A DNA stretch of 18,674 nucleotides from Streptomyces fulvoviolaceus (GTDB lineage Bacteria; Actinomycetota; Actinomycetes; Streptomycetales; Streptomycetaceae): contig NZ_JOEY01000098.1 in assembly GCF_000718165.1 (NCBI RefSeq), positions 1 through 18,674 on the forward strand, given 5' to 3'. The position numbers were made by a program, and so were the translations under genes. The notes under the pieces are model-generated. The model made no database searches. It was given only the letters and a program-made list of their open reading frames with translations, and was not told the DNA's origin. Every line of letters begins with the position of its first letter. The stretch's first letter is position 1. Of this stretch, positions 13,562 to 18,674 are shown piece by piece.

Positions 13562-14368
13562 CTATGCAGTGGCCTTGAGGGCGAAGGGGAGGATCTCTTC
13601 GGCCAGGGCTTCGGGTGCGGTCAGGTAGGCCTCGTGCGCATGACCGGGGATCTGGACGAGGCGGCTGTTCGGCAGGGCATCATCAAGGCGCCGGGAGATG
13701 TCGAGCAGGACGGGCGGGCTGAGCTCCCCGGTGACGAGGAGCGTCGGGGTCGTGAGGCCGGTGAATCGGTCGAGGTCGTCACCGAAGGCGTCGATGGCCC
13801 GGACCTCTCGCGCCCAGGTCGGCGTCATCGACGCGCGCCAGGACCACACGGGGCTGCGGCGGAACTCATCGATCGCCGCCTCCGGCATCTGCAGGAAGTT
13901 GCGCGTGCCCAGCGTGAGCGCACGGTCCAGGTCGCCCTTGGCTACGGCCTCTTCGAAGGGCGCGATGGCATCCCCTCCGATGGGACCGTGCAGCGGTACC
14001 GGCGGCTCGTAGAGGACGAAGGCGGCGGGGAGCTGCCGCAGGGCGAGGCCCAGGGTCACGAGTCCGCCGTAGGAGTGGCCCAGCAGGATCGCGTCCGGGC
14101 CGGCCAAGTCGAGGACGGCGGCGATGTCCTCCTGTTCGCGCTCGATGCTGTGGTCGGGGGTGTCACCGCTGGAGCCGTGGCCGCGGCGGTCGACCGCGTA
14201 GGTCGTCAGGTGCGGTGCGAGGACATCGGCCAGCGGCTGCCAGTCCTGGGCCGCGTTCAGGGCTCCGGGGGAGACCACGAGGGGGCGTCCCCGGCCGGTG
14301 ACGGTGACGGCGATCTTCGTGCCGTCGGTCGAGGTGACGAAGGTTTGCCGGTGCTGTGTGTCGGTCAT
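13562..14368 (-). CDS. Alpha/beta hydrolase (MhpC-like), divergent from padR
   Basis: 268 aa. ATG 14368 is chosen because AAGGA lies 8 bases upstream; ATG 14377 would touch that site. Fold markers: VVSPGALNAAQDWQPL, the YAVDRRGHGSS turn, nucleophile Ser99 in GHSYGG, and IPGHAHEAYL with the catalytic His (243 or 245). The catalytic acid is odd: relatives usually have Asp or Glu before SPP (GGDSPP, GSESPP), but here the segment is GELSPP (214-219) with Leu at that place and Glu one position earlier. It could still be active as an esterase or C-C hydrolase. It is separated from padR by 266 bp with a duplicated operator, so PadR probably represses it. Confidence 0.88.
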   Translation of the reverse strand: MTDTQHRQTFVTSTDGTKIAVTVTGRGRPLVVSPGALNAAQDWQPLADVLAPHLTTYAVDRRGHGSSGDTPDHSIEREQEDIAAVLDLAGPDAILLGHSYGGLVTLGLALRQLPAAFVLYEPPVPLHGPIGGDAIAPFEEAVAKGDLDRALTLGTRNFLQMPEAAIDEFRRSPVWSWRASMTPTWAREVRAIDAFGDDLDRFTGLTTPTLLVTGELSPPVLLDISRRLDDALPNSRLVQIPGHAHEAYLTAPEALAEEILPFALKATA

Positions 14369-14583
14369 GTCTCTCATCCTTCAAGGGGGTGGCGGTGGCG
14401 GCGATGCCGACTCGCCTGTTCAGGGGCAGGCCAGGGGTGGTTTCTCCGAAGGGCGGCCGGTGCGGAGGCGTGCCCTTTGCGGAAGGCGCGACAGGGCTGG
14501 CAGGGCGGCGAGGCAATGGCGGCGACCATGGCGCCGGCGAGGTGACCCCAGCCTGCAGTGTCGATCAGGACTTGAGAGCTTAA

Positions 14584-14613
14584 CATCGATTCGATGTATG
14601 TATCGATTCGATG
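14584..14613. promoter_or_regulatory. Duplicated palindromic operator of the PadR regulator
   Basis: ATCGATTCGATG occurs at 14585-14596 and 14602-14613, 17 bp apart. Each contains ATCGA-T-TCGAT, a perfect 11-bp palindrome. The spacer TATGTA (14597-14602) could be a -10 element. The site ends 21 bp before the padR start and faces the divergent hydrolase, so PadR binding would block both promoters. Confidence 0.7.
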
Positions 14614-14634
14614 CAGTCGTGGGATGATGGAGCC

Positions 14635-15213
14635 ATGCTGGAACTAGCGATCCTGGGCTTCCTGGCCGAGGGACACCTGCCGGGACACGAGCTGCGCCGC
14701 CGCGTCTCGCAGCTGACCGGTTACACGCGGCCGGTCAGTGACGGCAGCCTCTACCCGGCGATCAACCGCCTCGCGAAGGCGGGTCTGCTGGAGCGGCGCG
14801 CCGACCCGGCCGCAGGTGCCGCGAGGTATGTGCTGAGTCTGACCGAGGCCGGGCGCACCGAGCTGCTCGGACGCCTACGCAAGCCGGCCGACCACGAGAT
14901 CACCGACTTCACCCGGTTCTTCACCATCCTGGCCTTCCTCTCCCACCTGCCCGACGTGGCCGAGCAGCACGCGGTGCTTCGCAGGCGACTGGAGTTCCTG
15001 GAGGAGCCGGCGAGCTTCTTCTACGACGGTGAGCGGCCGCTGCGCGCTGAGGGGGTCGCCGATCGCTACCGGCGCGGCATGCTGCTCACCGCCCGTGCCA
15101 TCAGCACGGCCGAACGTGGCTGGCTGCGCGAGGTCCTCGGCGAGGAGCCGCCCGCTTCCTTCACGGCGCGCACCGTCAACGATCTCCCTAGGCTCGAAGA
15201 ACCCGCGAGCTGA
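14635..15213 (+). CDS. PadR-family transcriptional regulator
   Basis: 192 aa. Residues 1-80 form the PadR winged helix: MLELAILGFLAEGHLPGHEL, SDGSLYPAINRLAKAGLLE, YVLSLTEAGR. Residues ~85-175 form the C-terminal helical dimerisation part (Vir_C-like). The family start at MLEL fixes ATG 14635; a weak GGAG is 2 bases upstream, and in-frame ATG 14611 falls in the operator. PadR proteins are repressors released by phenolic or other toxic compounds. It is followed after 22 bp by the quinone reductase gene, so the two form an operon, opposite to the hydrolase. Confidence 0.92.
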   Translation: MLELAILGFLAEGHLPGHELRRRVSQLTGYTRPVSDGSLYPAINRLAKAGLLERRADPAAGAARYVLSLTEAGRTELLGRLRKPADHEITDFTRFFTILAFLSHLPDVAEQHAVLRRRLEFLEEPASFFYDGERPLRAEGVADRYRRGMLLTARAISTAERGWLREVLGEEPPASFTARTVNDLPRLEEPAS

Positions 15214-15235
15214 CCGGCCCCGGAGGTACCTGCCC

Positions 15236-16216
15236 ATGCTTGCGTCCTGGTACGACGAACAGGGCCCCGCCGCCGACGTCCTGCGCGTCGGCGAACTGCC
15301 CGATCCCCAGCCTGGCCCCGGCGAGGTCCGCGTCCGCGTCACGCTCTCGGGCGTCAACCCCGGCGACACCAAGAAGCGGCGCGGCTGGCTCGGCTCGTCC
15401 ATGCCCTACCCGCGGGTGATCCCGCACAGCGACGCCGCCGGCGTCATCGACGCGGTCGGCAATGGGGTCGACGCCCGCCGACTCGGCCGGCGGGTCTGGG
15501 TGTACGGCGCCCAGTCCTACCGTCCCTTCGGCACCGCCGCCCAGTACACCGTCGTACCCGACAGCCAGGCCGTTGCCCTGCCCGACCACGTGGGTGACGA
15601 ACTCGGCGCGAGCCTGGGCATCCCCGGGATCACCGCCCACCGCACTGTCTTCGCCGACGGGCCGGTCGAGGGAAAGCTCGTGCTCGTGCACGGCGTCCTC
15701 GGAGGAGTGGGGTCCCTGGCAGCCCAACTCGCCCGCTGGGCCGGCGCCAACGTGCTGGCCACCGTCCGCCGTGGTGCGGACCTCGACCGCGTCGACCCGG
15801 CTGTTGTAGCCCATGCCGTCGCCCTGGACCAGGAGGACCCGGCGGGGGCGATCCGCGCGTACGCACCCCAGGGCGTCGACCGGATCATCGAGGTGGCTCT
15901 GTCGGACAACGCCGACCTCGACAACGCCGTCGCCGCGAACAACGCCGTGATCGCGGCGTACGCCACTCGCGCCGACCGCACTGAGATCCCGTTCTGGCCT
16001 CTGCTGTTCAACAACGTCACCTTGCGGCTGCTCGGCAGCGACGACTTCCCGGCCGAGGCCAGAAGCCGGGCCACTCGTGACCTGACCTCCGCAGCCGCTG
16101 TCGGCGCTCTCAGCGTCGATGTCGGCGACCGCTACCCGCTGGAAGACATCGCCAAGGCCCACGACCGTGTCGACGCCGGAGGCCGTGGCCGCGTCCTGCT
16201 CACCATCCCCCAATAA
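15236..16216 (+). CDS. NADPH:quinone reductase, zinc-free MDR family
   Basis: 326 aa. GroES-like N-terminal domain (EVRVRVTLSGVNPGDTKKR, PYPRVIPHSDAAGV, YGAQSYRPFGTAAQYTVVP) and a Rossmann domain with VLVHGVLGGVGSLAAQLARW (149-168), where G153-G156-G157-G159 bind the cofactor. It lacks the Cys/His zinc ligands of alcohol dehydrogenases, as quinone oxidoreductases do. ATG 15236 has GGAGG 9 bases upstream. Cotranscribed with padR; with the divergent hydrolase it would form a small inducible cassette handling a quinone, enone or related toxic compound (inference). Confidence 0.92.
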   Translation: MLASWYDEQGPAADVLRVGELPDPQPGPGEVRVRVTLSGVNPGDTKKRRGWLGSSMPYPRVIPHSDAAGVIDAVGNGVDARRLGRRVWVYGAQSYRPFGTAAQYTVVPDSQAVALPDHVGDELGASLGIPGITAHRTVFADGPVEGKLVLVHGVLGGVGSLAAQLARWAGANVLATVRRGADLDRVDPAVVAHAVALDQEDPAGAIRAYAPQGVDRIIEVALSDNADLDNAVAANNAVIAAYATRADRTEIPFWPLLFNNVTLRLLGSDDFPAEARSRATRDLTSAAAVGALSVDVGDRYPLEDIAKAHDRVDAGGRGRVLLTIPQ

Positions 16217-16225
16217 CGCAGAGTC

Positions 16226-16332
16226 GGAACACTGCCTCCGGGGCGACGACCGGTGTTACAGAGGCGAAGGCGGCAGCGGCCGATGGTTGACGGTGCACGA
16301 GACCAAGCGTGCGCGGCCGGAGGCAGTGGTCC
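16226..16332. repeat. 107-bp element bounded by 16-bp inverted repeats
   Basis: GGAACACTGCCTCCGG (16226-16241) and CCGGAGGCAGTGGTCC (16317-16332) are complementary at 15 of 16 positions; the inner 11 are perfect. The 75 bases between have no coding frame. It lies just after the quinone reductase stop. No target-site duplication is visible. Options are a MITE-like element, or a long-range hairpin ending the operon. Confidence 0.5.
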
Positions 16333-16444
16333 TGAGATGTCGCGGGTCACGGGTGGCGTCGCAGTGGTGCGGACCCGGGGCGGGGGGTTGGCAGGGGTAC
16401 CGGGGGCACTCCGGGGGCTGTCGTACGGCCTTCTGAACGTGCCG

Positions 16445-16459
16445 CGGTGGGGACCACCG
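16445..16459. terminator. Small hairpin in the convergent spacer
   Basis: CGGTGG-GGA-CCACCG lies between the convergent quinone reductase and SDR genes. It might serve as a terminator for either; no T-run. The rest of 16333-16588 shows no gene. Confidence 0.3.
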
Positions 16460-16588
16460 TGTCGCTCACCCCTGTCGACTCGATGGGCGATGCGGTGGAT
16501 TCACAGATCCGGCAGTACGTCGGCGAGTAGCCGCAGATGCCGACCGGCGGACTGACCGTCAGGTGTCTGCTGTGGACCTCGCAGTTGG

Positions 16589-17356
16589 TCAGTGAGCGGT
16601 GAAGCCACCGTCGACCGGAAGAGCGACACCGACCACGAGGCTGGCGCCCGGGCTGCACAGCCAGAGAACGGCTGCGGCGATTTCGTCCGCGCGCCCCAGC
16701 CTTCCGATCGACTGCTCTTTCATGATCTCTGCCATGGCGTCGGCCTGGTTCTCGACCATGTCTGCGGCCATGGGAGTGTCGATCACTCCGGGGCACACGG
16801 CGTTGATCCGGATCCCTCTGGGGGCGTATTCGACCGCGGCGCTCTTGGTGAGGCCGATCACGCCGTGCTTGGAGGCGTGGTAGGCAGCACGTTGTGGCAT
16901 GCCCAAGAGTCCTCCCAGCGAAGAGCAGTTGACGATGACACCGCTGCCTTGCTCGCGCATCTGGCGAAGCTCGTGCTTCATGCTGGCCCAGATGCCGCGG
17001 AGGTTGACCGCGTTCACGTGGTCGAAGCTCTCGGCAGGCTCGTCGGCCGCGTCGCTGGGCGGTGCCTGCACACCGGCGTTGTTGAACGCCATGTCCAAGC
17101 GGCCGAACGTTGTGACCGCCCGTTCCACCATCGCGGCCGTCTGGCCTTCGTCCGTGACGTCGCAGGTGACGCCGATCGCCTGGTGGCCGGCCGAGGTCAA
17201 TTCCTCGGCTGCGGCCTCCACGGCATGCTTGTCGACGTCCGCGAGCACAACGGCGGCACCGGCTTCGGCGAAAGCCTGGGCCGTTGCGAGCCCCATGCCA
17301 GATGCCGCGCCGGTGACGAGCGCCACCTTGTTCGCGAAGTCGTAGGTCGGGTTCAT
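16589..17356 (-). CDS. Short-chain dehydrogenase/reductase, classical type
   Basis: 255 aa. ATG 17356 gives the usual SDR start (MNPTYDFANKVALVTG); GGGAG is 11-12 bases upstream, and a longer frame to 17395 has no support. Motifs: TGAASGMG (15-22), VVLAD with Asp40 favouring NAD(H), CDVTD, NNAG (92-95), Ser at NCSSLGG (143-149), Tyr159 and Lys163 (YHASK), and CPGVIDTPM. The end VALPVDGGFTAH is typical of the 2,5-diketo/cyclopentanol/glucose dehydrogenase-like group. Substrate unknown. Its promoter region holds a tandem palindrome and the repeat at 17399. Confidence 0.92.
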   Translation of the reverse strand: MNPTYDFANKVALVTGAASGMGLATAQAFAEAGAAVVLADVDKHAVEAAAEELTSAGHQAIGVTCDVTDEGQTAAMVERAVTTFGRLDMAFNNAGVQAPPSDAADEPAESFDHVNAVNLRGIWASMKHELRQMREQGSGVIVNCSSLGGLLGMPQRAAYHASKHGVIGLTKSAAVEYAPRGIRINAVCPGVIDTPMAADMVENQADAMAEIMKEQSIGRLGRADEIAAAVLWLCSPGASLVVGVALPVDGGFTAH

Positions 17357-17398
17357 GGTGTGCGGAGCTCCCAACGTCGGTCGGCGTGGCGCCAATCG

Positions 17399-17416
17399 GT
17401 CAGAGAAGTGATCACG
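17399..17416. repeat. 18-bp exact repeat (copy 2), upstream of SDR
   Basis: Same 18 bases as at 9776-9793. Here they lie 43 bp upstream of the SDR start and overlap the left end of the tandem palindrome at 17414. They may be promoter or operator sequence; the copy at 9776 could then be left over from a lost related gene. Confidence 0.7.
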
Positions 17417-17433
17417 CCGGCGTACGCCGGCGT
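17414..17433. promoter_or_regulatory. Tandem palindrome, candidate operator of the SDR gene
   Basis: Two head-to-tail copies of ACGCCGGCGT, each a perfect palindrome, so the whole 20 bp is one too. It is 58-77 bp upstream of the SDR start and in a good position for repressor binding. It is absent from the otherwise similar sequence at 9794. Confidence 0.5.
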
Positions 17434-17560
17434 CGTCGTTTCCCGTGTGCGCGGCCCGAATTCACCGTTGCGGTGTGAGCTCACAGCACGGATAGGGGCG
17501 AGTGTGGTGTGGGTGTCGTCGTGTGACAGGCCGCGGTTGGAGTCGATTCCGGCATGGTGA

Positions 17561-17591
17561 CGCAGTCGGCGGGCCCAGCCCGCCGACTGCG
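17561..17591 (-). terminator. 14-bp-stem terminator after the cupin gene
   Basis: CGCAGTCGGCGGGC (17561-17574) and GCCCGCCGACTGCG (17578-17591) pair perfectly over a 3-base loop, 11 bases past the cupin stop. There is no T-tract, which is normal for actinomycete hairpin terminators. It shields the downstream SDR from read-through. Confidence 0.75.
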
Positions 17592-17602
17592 AGGGGGTCG
17601 GA

Positions 17603-18022
17603 TCAGCGGCGGGTGGTGCGGCGCGGGCCGCTGTACTCGTCGTTGGCCACATGCTCGAACCAGGTGCTTTCCGGGCCTGCCTCAGGGCCGGGGTTCTCCC
17701 ACAGGGCGAGGTGGGTCATGAAGTGGTCGGGGGCGGCGCCGTGCCAGTGCGCCTCGCCCGGTGGCGTGTAGATGATGTCGCCGGGGCGGGCTTCGAGGAT
17801 CTCGCCGCCACGGGACTGGATCAGGGCGATGCCCTCGACGATGTACAGGGTCTGGCCCAGGCCGTGGCTGTGCCAGGCAGTACGGGCACCGGGCGCAAAC
17901 CTGACCGTGTTCGCCCGCGCCCGCGAGGGCTCCTCACCCTGGTAGACAACGTCGAACCAGACATCACCGGCGAACATGCCCGCCGGGCCTTTGGTGGACG
18001 GCGGCTGGTTGAGGATCTCCAT
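17603..18022 (-). CDS. Single-domain cupin, hydroxynitrile lyase-like
   Basis: 139 aa; ATG 18022 with AAGG 5 bases upstream. One cupin barrel: motif 1 ARTAWHSHGLGQTLYIVEG with His51, His53 and Gln57, motif 2 PGDIIYTPPGEAHWHG with His92. The HxH-x3-Q...H ligand set and the WHGAAPxxFMTHLAL segment resemble the manganese cupin hydroxynitrile lyase of Granulicella tundricola and its relatives, in which Gln replaces the usual Glu. Many close relatives have no known substrate, so the activity is open. It follows the SDR on the same strand after 69 bp and is probably cotranscribed with it, unless the hairpin between them stops transcription. Confidence 0.88.
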   Translation of the reverse strand: MEILNQPPSTKGPAGMFAGDVWFDVVYQGEEPSRARANTVRFAPGARTAWHSHGLGQTLYIVEGIALIQSRGGEILEARPGDIIYTPPGEAHWHGAAPDHFMTHLALWENPGPEAGPESTWFEHVANDEYSGPRRTTRR

Positions 18023-18044
18023 CGTGCCTTCTTCGAAGAGTGCT

Positions 18045-18067
18045 GCTGCCGCTGTTCAGGCGGCAGC
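18045..18067 (-). terminator. Hairpin between SDR and cupin genes
   Basis: GCTGCCGC (18045-18052) pairs with GCGGCAGC (18060-18067) across 7 bases. It may partly end the SDR transcript or protect the cupin mRNA 5' end. A 10-bp palindrome TCTTCGAAGA (18030-18039) follows next to the cupin ribosome site. Confidence 0.4.
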
Positions 18068-18091
18068 GTGACAGGTGGCCGCCCGAGGCTC

Positions 18092-18674
18092 TTAGGCGGT
18101 GGTGTCGTCGTGGGCGAGGCTGCCGCCGAGTTCGCGGGAGGCTTCGGCCTGGGCGAGGAGTTCGTTGGCCTTGGCCTTGACGCCTTCGATGGCGTCGGCG
18201 CCGGCGACGAAGCGCAGCAGGGGCTTGTCCTGGTCGGCGATGGTGAGCAGGGCGCGGGCGAGCTTGGCGGGGTCGCCGGTCTGCTGGCCGTTCATGCTCT
18301 TCCAGCCGGCGATGGTGGCGGTGGTGCGTTCGGCGTAGTCGTCGATGGTCGGCTCGGGCCAGATGGTGGAGCCGTCGACGAGCAACTCGGTGCGGAAGAA
18401 GCCGGGCTCCACGACGGTGGTGTGGATGTTGTACGGCTCGACGTCGTAGCGCAGCGACTCCATCCAGCCCTCGACGGCGAACTTCGACGCGGCGTAGGCG
18501 ACGCAGAACTCCTGGCCGATGATGCCGGCGGAGGAGGAGAGGGTGATGATGTGGCCGGCGCGCTGCTTGCGCAGGACGGGCAGGACGGAACGGGTGACGT
18601 TCATGGGCCCGAAGAGGTTGGTCTCGATCTGCTGGCGCATCTGGTCGGGCGTGATCTCCTCGAAGTATCCGGCG
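18092..18674 (-). CDS. Short-chain dehydrogenase, C-terminal part (start beyond window)
   Basis: The frame is open to the right edge, reading AGYFEEITPDQ before the first internal Met, so the start and the glycine motif lie outside. Visible: NLFGPMNVTRSVLPVLRKQ, catalytic Ser in LSSSAGIIG, Tyr and Lys in YAASK, and VEPGFFRTELL. The long C-terminal tail (to about 60 residues after the usual fold, ending SLAHDDTTA) is typical of the YchC-like oxidoreductases often annotated as SDR family NAD(P)-dependent. It precedes the cupin in an apparent operon. Confidence 0.9.
   Translation of the reverse strand, partial: AGYFEEITPDQMRQQIETNLFGPMNVTRSVLPVLRKQRAGHIITLSSSAGIIGQEFCVAYAASKFAVEGWMESLRYDVEPYNIHTTVVEPGFFRTELLVDGSTIWPEPTIDDYAERTTATIAGWKSMNGQQTGDPAKLARALLTIADQDKPLLRFVAGADAIEGVKAKANELLAQAEASRELGGSLAHDDTTA

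Noticed and set aside
14374..14586. 70-codon leftward frame just upstream of the hydrolase, possible leader peptide
   Set aside because: Its ATG lies in the operator, it has no ribosome site, and the Arg/His/Pro-rich content looks non-coding.
15029..15235. Longer N-terminus for the quinone reductase
   Set aside because: It overlaps padR in another frame; the GGAGG site and family start fit ATG 15236.
16592..17560. 322-codon rightward frame opposite the SDR
   Set aside because: Antisense of a complete SDR with all catalytic residues.

Overview
The window is high-GC DNA with strong third-position GC in the real genes. The families present (MmyB-type regulator, MEDS and SpoIIE-type phosphatase, PadR and SDR cassettes) point to an actinomycete, most likely Streptomyces. 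The mix of small oxidoreductase cassettes, gene fragments and an IS fossil suggests an accessory or chromosome-arm region rather than core genome. No rRNA, tRNA or CRISPR was found.

Layout. 1-2160: module copy A, made of an SDR (cut by the left edge), a secreted SnoaL-like protein, and a divergent MmyB-type regulator, with a 21-bp palindrome in the divergent promoter region. 2212-2463: hydrolase fragment and an inverted repeat. 2650-5309: a translationally coupled pair, a MEDS-domain sensor and a GAF/PucR-like/SpoIIE/HATPase phosphatase. 5310-5983: gene-poor, with a possible adenylate-kinase-like tail, a doubtful small ORF and an 18-bp palindrome. 5984-9715: family IV esterase and LiuC-like enoyl-CoA hydratase leftward, HMG-CoA lyase and a short MaoC-like protein rightward. 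The last steps of leucine/isovalerate breakdown are thus encoded divergently around a promoter region holding two copies of a TTAAC-type operator.

9832-13429 is a gene graveyard: a metallophosphoesterase tail, an SDR with an internal deletion, an apparently intact NarL-type response regulator, and a histidine kinase that is frameshifted and fused in frame behind the first ~103 residues of an SDR. It ends with a 5'-truncated SnoaL gene joined to the last ~48 codons of an MmyB-type regulator, then an IS256-family transposase fossil. The SDR start, SnoaL and regulator tail are a second, directly oriented copy (B) of the module at 1-2160, with about 1.2 kb deleted.

13562-16216: an alpha/beta hydrolase divergent from a padR-quinone reductase operon, with a duplicated palindromic operator between them. 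16217-16588: non-coding, with a 107-bp element bounded by 16-bp inverted repeats. 16589-18674: leftward SDR, then a cupin resembling manganese hydroxynitrile-lyase-type cupins, which follows a second SDR cut by the right edge. Strong hairpins follow several genes.

Main themes: self-contained regulator/enzyme cassettes with visible operators, and a duplicated cassette that has decayed by deletions, making chimeric genes next to an IS fossil. All functional assignments are from reading motifs; no database search was possible.
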